Assembly: GCF_000753735.1 (NCBI RefSeq)
Contig: NZ_JPIN01000012.1
Coordinates: 1-64,000 of the forward strand
DNA length: 64,000 nucleotides
From: Pseudidiomarina atlantica
GTDB lineage: Bacteria; Pseudomonadota; Gammaproteobacteria; Enterobacterales; Alteromonadaceae
Direction of reading: 5' to 3'
Shown: positions 28,515 to 37,817 of the stretch, piece by piece
How the letters are laid out: each line of letters starts with the position of its first letter
How positions within the stretch are numbered: the stretch's first letter is position 1
Made by a program: the position numbers and the translations under genes
The notes under the pieces: generated by a model
What the model was told of the DNA's origin: nothing
Database searches by the model: none
What the model saw: only the letters and a program-made list of their open reading frames with translations

Positions 28515-31469
28515 ATGAAACAACTTTCGGCACTTCTCGGGGCGCTAGTCTTTGCGCTTTTACCACTATTGACGTTGGCCCAACCGACTTTTTCTACCAA
28601 GTCGGGCGATACGCCCGTGCCGCCACTCCCGGTCATTGAAAAGCCGCTCGACTTTTATACGCTCAACACTTGGAATGCCAACGATGGTCTACCGCACAAC
28701 TCGGTAAACCGGATTACCCAAGACCATGAAGGCTATCTTTGGATTGCCACTTGGGAAGGCCCGGTTCGCTTTAATGGTCGTGAGTTCTTGGTTTACGACG
28801 ACCTATCCGCATTAGGCGCCAGCGAAAATGGCGTGTTTGATATCTCTAGCGATGGCAGCGGTGAAACCGTTATTGCGAGTGGCCGCCGCGGCTTAATGTT
28901 GCGCCACAGCGAGCGCACTTGGCAGGTGCTTGCGAGTGCCGATGACTTTGTTCACGAAACGGTTGTGCTTGCGGATGGAACTTTGTGGGCAGCGGCTTCA
29001 AATGCGGGTGTCTTGCGCATTGACGCGAGCGGTGCGAGACGCTACTACACCGCACAGGATGGCTTACCTGATACCTACAGCCAACGGATTTTTACCACCG
29101 GCAATGATGCGGCTCTACCGCGCGCATTTCACCATGAACTTTGGGTTGGCACCGAGCAGGGGCTGGCGGTCTACGACGCCACAACAGACCGCTTCGAAGC
29201 CATTACTGCGCTCCCCGCCGAACTGGTTCGAGCGGTGCTACGCATGCAGTCCGGACATCTTGCTGTGGGCATGGCGTCTGGTCTCTATTTCTGCTCGCCA
29301 GAGCTGACGCGTTGTGGTCTTTACCAAGCTTTCTCCGAAGGTCGGGTTTCCAGCTTACTTGAAGGCGTCGATAATGAGCTGTGGGTGGGTACTTTCGCCC
29401 ATGGCGTAGCCCGCATTACGGCGTCGGGCGTTGATTATTTTGGCGTCGAGCAAGGGCTGCCGAATCTACATGTACTCGACCTATTTCTCGATCAAGAACA
29501 AAATTTATGGCTGGGCACGCATGGTGGTTTGGTGCAAATGCGTAATGCCCTATTTACCAGTTTTACGCGCCGGCATGGGGCAAATGGCGAATTCGTTCGC
29601 GCCATTGAACAGACCACCGATGGCGCGATATGGGTTGGTAGCAGTGAGGGGCTCACACGCATCTTCGATCAATACGCGCAAAGTGTTGCTACCTCCCCAC
29701 AGCTAGAGAACTTATCGATTCTCAGTCTTGCACCCTTGCCAGGCAACCAGCTATTGGTAGGGTCTCATACCGACGGTATCTTCTTACTGCAAGAAGGCAA
29801 AGTCACACACCAATTTGGTGTTCAACAAGGACTCAGCCTTGGCGAAGTCCGCAGTATTCTACCACTAGAAGGCAAGCGCGTATGGCTCGGTACTGCAAAC
29901 GGTATTTTAGCGCTCACGCTTGATGACAAAGGCTTTCAACAGCAGTTTAGGCTCAATCGGGATGACGGCCTTGCCAGTGATTTTGTGGTCGGTCTTTATC
30001 AAGATCAGTGGACAACGATTTGGGCGAGCTCGATTGCCGGCCTGACCCGCCTTAAACCGCAACAGAACGGTGAGCTAAAGGTTGAAGCTATTGATTTAGC
30101 CGGCATTGGCAGTGCGCGCAACGTGTTCGCCATGACCGAACAACAACAACGACTGTGGTTTGCAACTGATCGCGGCTTGCTCATTTATCACCCTGAGACT
30201 GATCAATGGCAGCAACTTGCGCGCCAGCATGGCTTACCCTTTCATAGCTATTTTTCTATCGTATTTGATCGTGATGGACACCTTTGGCTCGGCAGCAGCC
30301 GCGGTATCGTGCGTATCGACCATAGCAGCCTTGTGCAGGTGTTGAATGGCGATACAGCAACACTCAATGTCCAACTTTTTAATAGCGCTGATGGTATTCA
30401 CAATCATCAAACGAATGTTGGCGGTCCCTCAGCCAAGCTCGCTGAAGACGGGCGACTATGGTTTTCAACGGCGGGAGGCCCAGTAGTCGTCGATCCTGCA
30501 TCATTACAACAGCAAGACTTATCACCGCCTCCTATCGTGCTGGAGCAAATAATTATTAACGATACACCTGTCGACCGCACACACGACTGGGACGGGGCCA
30601 TTGAGCGTATCCGCTTGGCCTATGCCGGACTTGGTTTTCGCATGGCGCAACAACTTGAGTATCGCGTGCAGTTGCGCGGCTTCGATGAACAATGGGAGCA
30701 GCGCACACAAACGCAGGCTGAATACACTTCACTACCCGCAGGAAGCTTTGAGTTTGCCGCGCAGGTGCGTTATCCAGGCTCACAATGGTCTGAAGCCGTG
30801 ACCTATAGTTTCACAGTACCTAATCGCTTTTATGAGACCCTAGGATTTTGGCTATTGATCCTCGTGTTGGGATCACTGACCACGTTTGGGCTCTTCCGCT
30901 GGCGGCTCTATGCCTTGCAACAATCAAGAAACACGCTGAAGCAATTGGTTAAAGAGCAAACCAAAGAATTGCAATTACTGGCGCACCAAGACGATTTAAC
31001 GCGTCTGCCGAATCGCCGGGCATTTGATCAACAACTACGCCGACGATTCGCGCAAGCGCAGCAACAACAGCAGCCATTGTGTCTAGCGGTTATCGATGTC
31101 GACCACTTCAAACGTATCAATGACAAATATTTGCACGCGACCGGCGACCGTATCTTGCAGCGAGTGGCACAGCTTATCAGTCGTACCGTTAGGCAAGGCG
31201 ATTTTGCCGCACGTTGGGGTGGTGAAGAATTTACCGTGTTGTTACCGAATACCCACCTTGCCGAAGCAAAAGAGGTATGCGAACGGATTCGACTTGCGAT
31301 TGCGGCACAGGACTATAGTGATTTGAAGATTGAAGAGCCGGTCACGGTAAGTATCGGTATTGCTTGTAATACCCAAGGCGATGCGTCAGGGAAATTATTG
31401 GCTGCCGCAGATAAAGCTCTGTATGCTGCGAAAAAAGGCGGTCGTAACTGTATTCGGACAGAGGCCTAG
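28515..31469 (+). CDS. periplasmic two-component-propeller sensor diguanylate cyclase
   Basis: This protein of 984 residues has a signal peptide (MKQLSALLGALVFALLP) and a long region of repeated WIAT/LWLGT-type strands, as in two-component regulator propellers (about residues 40-660). A Y_Y_Y-like Ig domain (YRVQLRGFDEQWEQR) and one membrane helix near 780-805 follow. The cytoplasmic part is a GGDEF domain with GGEEF at 902-906 and an RxxD inhibitory site (RQGD) at 893-896, so it should make c-di-GMP and be subject to product inhibition. The ligand sensed by the propeller is unknown. I use the ATG at 28515 with the signal peptide; longer starts add an unlikely extension. Confidence 0.9.
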   Translation: MKQLSALLGALVFALLPLLTLAQPTFSTKSGDTPVPPLPVIEKPLDFYTLNTWNANDGLPHNSVNRITQDHEGYLWIATWEGPVRFNGREFLVYDDLSALGASENGVFDISSDGSGETVIASGRRGLMLRHSERTWQVLASADDFVHETVVLADGTLWAAASNAGVLRIDASGARRYYTAQDGLPDTYSQRIFTTGNDAALPRAFHHELWVGTEQGLAVYDATTDRFEAITALPAELVRAVLRMQSGHLAVGMASGLYFCSPELTRCGLYQAFSEGRVSSLLEGVDNELWVGTFAHGVARITASGVDYFGVEQGLPNLHVLDLFLDQEQNLWLGTHGGLVQMRNALFTSFTRRHGANGEFVRAIEQTTDGAIWVGSSEGLTRIFDQYAQSVATSPQLENLSILSLAPLPGNQLLVGSHTDGIFLLQEGKVTHQFGVQQGLSLGEVRSILPLEGKRVWLGTANGILALTLDDKGFQQQFRLNRDDGLASDFVVGLYQDQWTTIWASSIAGLTRLKPQQNGELKVEAIDLAGIGSARNVFAMTEQQQRLWFATDRGLLIYHPETDQWQQLARQHGLPFHSYFSIVFDRDGHLWLGSSRGIVRIDHSSLVQVLNGDTATLNVQLFNSADGIHNHQTNVGGPSAKLAEDGRLWFSTAGGPVVVDPASLQQQDLSPPPIVLEQIIINDTPVDRTHDWDGAIERIRLAYAGLGFRMAQQLEYRVQLRGFDEQWEQRTQTQAEYTSLPAGSFEFAAQVRYPGSQWSEAVTYSFTVPNRFYETLGFWLLILVLGSLTTFGLFRWRLYALQQSRNTLKQLVKEQTKELQLLAHQDDLTRLPNRRAFDQQLRRRFAQAQQQQQPLCLAVIDVDHFKRINDKYLHATGDRILQRVAQLISRTVRQGDFAARWGGEEFTVLLPNTHLAEAKEVCERIRLAIAAQDYSDLKIEEPVTVSIGIACNTQGDASGKLLAAADKALYAAKKGGRNCIRTEA

Positions 31470-31477
31470 CGCCCGAT

Positions 31478-34400
31478 TTATCGTATGACCACCTGATTGC
31501 GTCCACTCGATTTACCTTGATATAAAGCATCATCCGCGTGTTTGAGCAGCTGTTCTAGACCTACTTTTGCATCAGCTTGTGCCGTCACACCGAAGGTAGC
31601 GGTTACCGCCAATTGCTGCCCCTGCACTTCAATTAACATCTCAGCAATAGCTTTTCGTAATGCCTCACAAACACGCACCGCACTCTCAGCGTCAGTATTA
31701 GGCAGCAACAAAATAAACTCCTCACCGCCCCAGCGCCCAATAAAATCATCTTTGCGTAAACGTTGCTGCAAAATGCTCGCAATGCGCCGCAGCACTTCAT
31801 CACCGACATCGTGACCATAACGGTCGTTGACTTGCTTAAAATAATCCACATCCAGCAGCACTAATGCAATAGCTTCGTTGCGCTGGGCAAGAAGCTGTTG
31901 CGTCTGGAGGAAACATTCACTAAAACCACGACGATTCAAGAGTCCAGTCAACGGATCCGTTTGTGATTGGCGAAGTAACTGGGCATTCGCTTGTTCGAGC
32001 TCTCGCGTGCGTATTTGCACCTCTTCATCAAGCCTCTTATTCACGGCTTCAAGGGCACGGAAACGTAGCCTCAGCAGCAGATAAACCGCAAGCCCCAAGA
32101 GCACGACTGCTAACACGAGTGCCCAAGTCGTTTGCCACCAAGGCCGTAAGACGCGAATTGCCAACTCGGTCGGCTGTGACGATACAATACCTTGACTATT
32201 GCGCCCCTCAATTTGCAAGACATAATCCCCTGCCGCCAGGCCAGCAAAAGAAATTTCACGATTGAAACTCCAATCACTCCACTCGTCATCGGCACCGAGC
32301 AAACGATAGCGCCCGCTATTGCGAGTTGCGTCATGAAAATCTAGCACGCTGTATTGCACCACAAAACTGCGTTCTTCAGGCGCCAAAGTAAGTTGCGAGG
32401 CTGCGAAACCTAACTCGGGACTTCGGTTTTCACCACTGATCACCAATTCCGTGAGAGCTACCTGCGGACTTTCTGGATTCAACGAAATCGCAGCAGGATC
32501 AAAGCTAACTGCACCCTTTACTGAACCAACAGTCAGTCTTCCAGCAGAATTCATGTCCACCGACTGGCGCAGCATTACCTCTGCGGGTAAACCATCGCTC
32601 AGACCGAAATTAATAATGCTCTTCGTGGTCGCGTCGTAACGCGCCAAACCTAGGCTAGTGAGGAACCAGATAAACCCTTCGTTGTCCGCGTGCACACCCA
32701 CAACGCGATCAGAAGGTAAGCCATGTTTCATACTCAATAGTTGTTGAGTGCCATCCGCTAGGTTTACCTGCCATACCCCCTCAATACTACAAAGCCAGAG
32801 CGTTGCGGGAGGTTCAGCGTAAACGCACAAGAAGTCATCGCCACCTGAGGCCTCCGGGGGCTTGATCGCTATTGATTGCCATTGCTCGCTATCATTCGCG
32901 CGCTGGAATACCCCGGAATAGCGAGTTACCGCAAAATAGCCGAACTGCTCCAAGTACGCGATGTCATACACTTGATTGCCACGTAAACCTGCAAGCCCTT
33001 GGAACTCCCAAGTGGCGGTCTGCGTGGTAAGATTAAATCTCGCGATACCCTCGCCCCAAAAAGCCAGTAGTAACTCATCATCACTTATGGGAAAAATTTC
33101 ATTCACTGCTTGATCGCTAAGAGCTAACTGTTCATGCAGTAGGGTAAAACGTTCAAGTTTTTTAGGGTTGTTGGCGTCCGCTCGATAGAGCCTAGTATTG
33201 GTTGCGACCCAAAGCGTATCGTCCGTATCGACAAACAGCGTTTCGACCTGATTAACGAAATCTTCTGGTGGAAAGGAGAGCATCTGCCAAGCCTGCGTTT
33301 GCGCGTCTTGATGCAGCACGCCCTCAGCGAAGCCAAGCCATAAATCATCATCTGCGTCGTAGTAAACCACATTTGTGGCGCGCTGATCAGGGAGTCCAAG
33401 CGCGGTCAACTGATCGCTATCGATGGTGGTGGTAAAATTCTGCCGATCGCGGCGGCCAAAAAAGATACCTTGATCGCGGGCTCCCACCCACATATCGCCG
33501 ACGCTATCGAAGGCTATGGAGCGCACATCAACTTCGGCAAGCTTGCTCCAACCCCCCTGCAATTCGATGTATTGCTTGCGCTCCCGATCGATCAAATACA
33601 GACCACCGGCACCGCCCGACCAAAAGGTGCCATCATCGGCGGCAAAAGGATCGCTCAATAAGACATTTGAACGCACCTGACTAAGGTTGTCCGCCCCAGC
33701 CGGAAAAGTCACTGGTTCGAATTGTTGATGCTCTTGGTTGAAGAAAAACACACCGAAGTCGGTTCCGATCCAAACTTCCTCATCGAACACGGCTACCGTG
33801 CGAATTTCATTTTGTCGGTTGGGTCCTTCGTCCGCCGCGTTCAGCAGATAATGTTGCCATTGAGCCAAGTCTAGACTCAATTGGTACAATCCTTGTGAAG
33901 TTGCCACCCACAAGGAATCGTTACTCTCAGCGAGCCACCAAATACGTTGCCTGCGCAACGGATGCTCGGCCGGCAAACCTTGCATCTGCCAATCGCCGCC
34001 GGCAATGTCCTCGAGGTAACTCAGGCCATTTAAGGTGCCGACCCAAAGTCGTTGTCGTGAGTCTTGAAACAGCGTTTGGACACGATCATCACGCAGCGAT
34101 GCAGGACTGTCGGTGCTGTGCATGTAACGCCGTGAAACCTGTGTGTTCGCGTTCCAACTGACGAGCCCATTGCCCCAGGTTGCCGCCCACAGTTTTTCAT
34201 CAGAGCTCAGTAATAACGAGGAATAACTGACTCGCTGACCAGAAGGAAACAGGTATTGCGACCACGGCTCGTAGTCGTAGCCATCGTAACGCAGTACGCC
34301 ATCAGTATCGGTTGCAAACCAAAGAAAATCATGCGAGCTTCGATAGATAGCGTAGACCGAAGACTGCCGACCACCTAGTTGATCGGAAAGTCGCTCAAAC

Positions 34401-34522
34401 TGGTTAAACTCAACGGTTTTTGCATGACCGATCGAGAGCTGCAAGCAACCAAGGACGACCAGCAAAATTTTTACTACAATCAATCGCATATTCACTCGCT
34501 GAATAGCAGAGAATAGTTTCAA
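31478..34522 (-). CDS. second periplasmic-propeller sensor diguanylate cyclase
   Basis: This 1014-residue paralogue in architecture converges on the previous gene with an 8-base gap. A signal peptide or anchor (ATG at 34522, or at 34489 which gives a cleaner signal) leads into propeller repeats such as LWFATDTDGVLRYDG and LWAATWGNGL. A Y_Y_Y-type domain, a membrane helix (WALVLAVVLLGLAVYLLLRL) and a coiled linker follow. The GGDEF domain has GGEEF at 932-936 and an RKDD inhibitory site at 923-926. It is predicted to be an active, feedback-controlled c-di-GMP synthase driven by a periplasmic signal. Confidence 0.9.
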   Translation of the reverse strand: MKLFSAIQRVNMRLIVVKILLVVLGCLQLSIGHAKTVEFNQFERLSDQLGGRQSSVYAIYRSSHDFLWFATDTDGVLRYDGYDYEPWSQYLFPSGQRVSYSSLLLSSDEKLWAATWGNGLVSWNANTQVSRRYMHSTDSPASLRDDRVQTLFQDSRQRLWVGTLNGLSYLEDIAGGDWQMQGLPAEHPLRRQRIWWLAESNDSLWVATSQGLYQLSLDLAQWQHYLLNAADEGPNRQNEIRTVAVFDEEVWIGTDFGVFFFNQEHQQFEPVTFPAGADNLSQVRSNVLLSDPFAADDGTFWSGGAGGLYLIDRERKQYIELQGGWSKLAEVDVRSIAFDSVGDMWVGARDQGIFFGRRDRQNFTTTIDSDQLTALGLPDQRATNVVYYDADDDLWLGFAEGVLHQDAQTQAWQMLSFPPEDFVNQVETLFVDTDDTLWVATNTRLYRADANNPKKLERFTLLHEQLALSDQAVNEIFPISDDELLLAFWGEGIARFNLTTQTATWEFQGLAGLRGNQVYDIAYLEQFGYFAVTRYSGVFQRANDSEQWQSIAIKPPEASGGDDFLCVYAEPPATLWLCSIEGVWQVNLADGTQQLLSMKHGLPSDRVVGVHADNEGFIWFLTSLGLARYDATTKSIINFGLSDGLPAEVMLRQSVDMNSAGRLTVGSVKGAVSFDPAAISLNPESPQVALTELVISGENRSPELGFAASQLTLAPEERSFVVQYSVLDFHDATRNSGRYRLLGADDEWSDWSFNREISFAGLAAGDYVLQIEGRNSQGIVSSQPTELAIRVLRPWWQTTWALVLAVVLLGLAVYLLLRLRFRALEAVNKRLDEEVQIRTRELEQANAQLLRQSQTDPLTGLLNRRGFSECFLQTQQLLAQRNEAIALVLLDVDYFKQVNDRYGHDVGDEVLRRIASILQQRLRKDDFIGRWGGEEFILLLPNTDAESAVRVCEALRKAIAEMLIEVQGQQLAVTATFGVTAQADAKVGLEQLLKHADDALYQGKSSGRNQVVIR

Positions 34523-34538
34523 TGCTACACTACTAACG

Positions 34539-34567
34539 GTGTTATCATTGTGACCAATTTATAACAC
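34539..34567. promoter_or_regulatory. inverted repeat between divergent cyclase genes
   Basis: GTGTTAT and its exact complement ATAACAC, separated by 15 bases, sit in the divergent promoter region of the second and third cyclase genes. They are a candidate regulator site only; arms of 7 bases can occur by chance. Confidence 0.3.
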
Positions 34568-34632
34568 TTTTCCTATACTTATCTGCGGAAAAAATCAGGT
34601 CCGAACGAAGAGTGGCGACGGGAGCACACTGA

Positions 34633-35904
34633 ATGGATAACCCAATCAACCAAGGATTGTTCGAGCTTGCCGTTGAGCAAACTTTTGACTCAGTGCTGAT
34701 CACCACTGCTGAACTTGACTTGCCGGGTCCACAAATTGTGTATGCTAATAACGCGTTTTGTGAGCGTACCGGATATTCTCGCGCAGAGCTGATGGGGCAA
34801 ACACCGCGTATTTTGCAAGGTCCTTTAACCGACAGGAAGGTGCTTAAACGCCTACGCCAGAATCTCGAACAAGGGGTGCGTTTTGAGGGTGCAACCATCA
34901 ACTATCGCAAAGACGGCACACCCTATATCGTGCATTGGAGCATTAGCCCAATGCGCAACGAGGCCGACGAGATCACGCATTTTGTCTCAGTACAACGCGA
35001 CATCACTCATGAGAGTCAGTTAGAGACCTTTAACCAGCGCTTATTAGATAGTCTTGGCGAAGGTGTGTTTGGCATTGATACCCAAGGCAATTGCACTTTT
35101 GTGAATCCAGCAGCACTCAAGGCGTTAGGTTATGAAAATGAAGATGAGTTGATTGGGCAAAATAGTCACACCTTGATCCATCACTCACATCCGGATGGGA
35201 GTGATTATCCGCTTAAAGATTGTCCCATTTTTCAGATCATGCGAGATGGCACTGTGGTCGAGCCTTGGCGCGATCACTTTTGGACCAAACAAGGTAAGCT
35301 CATCCCCGTTGAAGTGGCGGCAACTCCGCTCATGCCGGGCGTTGATGATTTGTTTGGCGGCGTCTTTATTTTCCGTGATATTTCCGAACAAATTCAGCTT
35401 GAAGAAGAGCTCAAAGCCGCTGCCAGCCACGACCAGCTCACCGGTGCTTATAACCGCCGGTTCGGTGACCAAATCTTGCACAAAGAGTTGGCACGCTTCA
35501 ACCGATTACAACAACCCATCTCACTGGTGTTGGCCGACATTGATCACTTCAAACAAATTAATGACGCCAATGGCCATTTAGTTGGTGATGATGTACTGCA
35601 AGAATTCGTCCAAGCTATCGAAGCGCGTCTACGCGAAACCGATTACCTTGTGCGTTGGGGTGGCGAGGAATTCTTGATCATTTTGCCAAATACCACGCGC
35701 GATGGTGCCGCAGAACTTGCCGAAAATCTGCGTCATGAAGTTTCGCAACGCACTTTCTCCGACGCTGATATCAAACTGACCGCTTCGTTTGGCATCAGCC
35801 AGATCAACTCAAATGATACCATCGAAAGCTGGTTACAACGTGCTGATAAAGCACTCTATCAAGCCAAAAATGAGGGTCGCAATCAAGTCAAAAAAGGTGA
35901 GTAA
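34633..35904 (+). CDS. PAS-PAS-GGDEF diguanylate cyclase
   Basis: This cytoplasmic protein of 423 residues has a LOV/PAS-like first domain (about 13-115; IVYANNAFCERTGYSRAEL and a following PAC). A second PAS-PAC unit (about 135-255; FVNPAALKALGYENEDEL, GVFIFRDISEQ) precedes the GGDEF domain. GGEEF is at 343-347 and an RETD inhibitory site at 334-337, so an active, feedback-inhibited cyclase is expected. The first PAS lacks the NCRFLQ cysteine motif of true LOV photoreceptors (it reads QTPRILQGP), so a flavin light sensor is unlikely. It completes a group of three cyclases. Confidence 0.92.
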   Translation: MDNPINQGLFELAVEQTFDSVLITTAELDLPGPQIVYANNAFCERTGYSRAELMGQTPRILQGPLTDRKVLKRLRQNLEQGVRFEGATINYRKDGTPYIVHWSISPMRNEADEITHFVSVQRDITHESQLETFNQRLLDSLGEGVFGIDTQGNCTFVNPAALKALGYENEDELIGQNSHTLIHHSHPDGSDYPLKDCPIFQIMRDGTVVEPWRDHFWTKQGKLIPVEVAATPLMPGVDDLFGGVFIFRDISEQIQLEEELKAAASHDQLTGAYNRRFGDQILHKELARFNRLQQPISLVLADIDHFKQINDANGHLVGDDVLQEFVQAIEARLRETDYLVRWGGEEFLIILPNTTRDGAAELAENLRHEVSQRTFSDADIKLTASFGISQINSNDTIESWLQRADKALYQAKNEGRNQVKKGE

Positions 35905-35941
35905 TCGCTTTATTGACTTCTGTCTATTCTAGACTCATAGA

Positions 35942-35964
35942 AGCCACCGGCCTAGCAGGTGGCT
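35942..35964. terminator. weak hairpin between convergent genes
   Basis: AGCCACC pairs with GGTGGCT around a short loop, in the gap between the PAS-GGDEF gene and the convergent membrane-protein gene. There is no U-tract on either strand, so its role as a terminator is doubtful. Confidence 0.3.
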
Positions 35965-35975
35965 CGCGCTCGAAC

Positions 35976-37334
35976 TCACCAAGCTAACGGAAAGGCAATC
36001 ACTACGACTACCGCCCATAGTACATAGATCGGGATGTAGCGGGTTTGCCATTGCTCAACGGCATGGAAACCACTGCGCGCTCGGACGAACTTGAAGTAAT
36101 GCCATGCATAGCCCGCAAGACTTACTAACAGCACTAAGTTCTCTCCCAAAGCAGCCGTACGGTTGGCAGTGAAGCCGAGGTCACCGATGCGCATGCTAAT
36201 TGCGCTCAACGCCAGCATATCCACAATTAAAGCGACCGCAATCAAGTACAAAGTCAGATAATCCATGAGGCTGACTGCCTTGCTCGAATCCCGCGCGGAT
36301 ACGCTGTACATTACCAACGCCAGCACGATCACTAGCAGCAAATCGAGCGCAATTAACACGTCGCGTTCAATCGCAAAACCTTGCCCAGTGACAATCATTG
36401 TCACCACCAGTAAAGTCAACATAAGTGCCAACAACGGCGTGAAAATCCGTGCCAAAACAGGTGCCATATTCTCCACTGCGGCTTGTTTGGCTTCCACCAA
36501 CCAGCCGGCAATGACCACAGCTCCCATAGCGCCGCAAGGGATCACCCATTGTTGCACGATGGTTTCGATTTCAACCCCGATGAAGTAAAACAAACCCAAC
36601 GTCAGCGCGCTCAAAACGCCACCACCAAGGGCTATTAGCACAAAATAAATGAAGTACTCGCCGGAATAGCGAATAAAATCCATGCGTTTCGCGAACGACC
36701 GCCACCAATCACCGGTGTAGGTAAGCCCGACCAGGAACCACAACACCAAAGGTAAATGAATGATGACCAGTTGTTTACTTGCGTCCGATGCATTTAGCAC
36801 CACCCCTTGCAGCCAAAGCAACAACGCACCACTGACACCGGCGACCAAGAACAGTCCCTTGGCACCCAATTGCCGTTGCCAAATAAAGTAGCAAGCTAAA
36901 AATGGCAAACAAAACAAAGACAAATGCGTAGCGTAAAACCAGTCGGCATTAACCGCATCGAAGCTCATGCCGAGCCAACTTGGTAGTTTAATCGCAAGCG
37001 CGGCACAGATTGCCAAAACAAACGCAGTCACCATTTGTCGACCCAACCAATGAGTGTCCTGTTCAGCTAAATTAAATTGTCGCCAGAGGCGTCCCGAATA
37101 GACTTCAGCGTACTCACGCGTGACCTCGTTGAGATTTCCCACCCGACGACTGGCGATCAGAAAGGCTTCATCTGCGCGCAACCCTTGCGCACGCAACGCA
37201 TCCATTTGATCAAGTAGGTGCGACTCCAGTTCATCAATGTCGGCCGCAGTCAGCGCCGCGTGCCGGGTTAAATGCGCACGCCAATCAGCAAGAGCTTGCT
37301 CGACGTTGAAGGCGTTAGGCTGGTAAGTAGTCAT
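35976..37334 (-). CDS. permease-prefix-domain membrane protein
   Basis: The N-terminal soluble part of this 452-residue protein (about residues 10-85; DELESHLLDQMDALRAQGLR, FLIASRRVGN) matches the permease prefix domain found at the start of MacB/FtsX-like permeases and related proteins. The remainder is about ten hydrophobic segments without an FtsX-type extracellular domain that I can recognise. Its start overlaps the PadR gene by 20 bases and has an AAGGAG ribosome site. PadR plus prefix-domain membrane protein is a recurrent pairing in bacteria; transport function is not shown. Confidence 0.7.
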   Translation of the reverse strand: MTTYQPNAFNVEQALADWRAHLTRHAALTAADIDELESHLLDQMDALRAQGLRADEAFLIASRRVGNLNEVTREYAEVYSGRLWRQFNLAEQDTHWLGRQMVTAFVLAICAALAIKLPSWLGMSFDAVNADWFYATHLSLFCLPFLACYFIWQRQLGAKGLFLVAGVSGALLLWLQGVVLNASDASKQLVIIHLPLVLWFLVGLTYTGDWWRSFAKRMDFIRYSGEYFIYFVLIALGGGVLSALTLGLFYFIGVEIETIVQQWVIPCGAMGAVVIAGWLVEAKQAAVENMAPVLARIFTPLLALMLTLLVVTMIVTGQGFAIERDVLIALDLLLVIVLALVMYSVSARDSSKAVSLMDYLTLYLIAVALIVDMLALSAISMRIGDLGFTANRTAALGENLVLLVSLAGYAWHYFKFVRARSGFHAVEQWQTRYIPIYVLWAVVVVIAFPLAW

Positions 37335-37683
37335 CGTTGGCTCCTTGTGCCATGTCGTGCCAAATACGGTTCAAAGCCGCATTAATGACTTGCCATTGCT
37401 GGCGTTGCTCACTCAACGTCTGCTGCCCTAACTGCGTCACACTATAATATTTGCGCTTGCGCCCAGTGTCCTTGGCCGCACCCCATCGAGAAACCAGCAA
37501 CCCTTGCTGCTCGAGTCGATGAAGTAACGGATAGAGCATGCCATCGGTCCAGTTCATTACGCCACCGGACAATTCTTCAACGCGCTTTACTATCTCATAG
37601 CCGTACGTTTCACCCTCAGCAATGATGCCAAGCACCAGCGGTGTCGATGAAGCAGCGATGAGATCTTTGGATAGATTCATCAT
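37315..37683 (-). CDS. PadR-family transcriptional regulator
   Basis: This winged-helix repressor has about 122 residues. The DNA-binding domain carries TPLVLGIIAEGETYGYEIVK and LYPLLHRLEQQGLLVSRW, followed by the beta wing GRKRKYYSVTQLG and a helical dimerisation tail. PadR proteins usually repress their own operon until they bind a small ligand such as a phenolic acid or drug. The start is one of two adjacent ATGs at 37683 and 37680 behind AAGGAC; the longer open frame runs through the palindromes. It is translated with the downstream prefix-domain membrane protein. Confidence 0.9.
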   Translation of the reverse strand: MMNLSKDLIAASSTPLVLGIIAEGETYGYEIVKRVEELSGGVMNWTDGMLYPLLHRLEQQGLLVSRWGAAKDTGRKRKYYSVTQLGQQTLSEQRQQWQVINAALNRIWHDMAQGANDDYLPA

Positions 37684-37692
37684 AAAGTCCTT

Positions 37693-37740
37693 ATACCTAG
37701 AACAACTAGGTATAAATTTATACCTAGCTGTTCTAGGTAT
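37693..37740. promoter_or_regulatory. double PadR operator
   Basis: Two perfect palindromes, ATACCTAG-5nt-CTAGGTAT, lie at 37693-37713 and 37720-37740, 10 to 57 bases upstream of the padR-like start. The two halves are also near-exact reverse complements of each other, so the whole block is nested symmetry. PadR dimers commonly bind such dyads at their own promoter. Confidence 0.82.
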
Positions 37741-37763
37741 GCAAGTTTTATTTTCTGCCGCGC

Positions 37764-37791
37764 AAAAAAAAGCCCCGCATGAAGCGGGGCT
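37764..37791 (-). terminator. rho-independent terminator of the Oar-like receptor gene
   Basis: Read on the minus strand, AGCCCCGC-TTCAT-GCGGGGCT is followed by eight T residues. It starts 27 bases downstream of the receptor stop codon at 37818. Confidence 0.92.
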
Positions 37792-37817
37792 CAACTTACA
37801 ATAGCTCCAGGACGCTA

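Noticed and set aside
28870-29307. Long antisense and frame-shifted open frames inside the first propeller cyclase gene.
   Set aside because: They lie wholly within a well-supported gene, with arginine-rich or low-complexity composition typical of shadow frames.
34741-34840. LOV photoreceptor identity of the first PAS domain in the PAS-PAS-GGDEF protein.
   Set aside because: The cysteine of the NCRFLQ flavin-adduct motif is absent; the aligned stretch reads QTPRILQGP.
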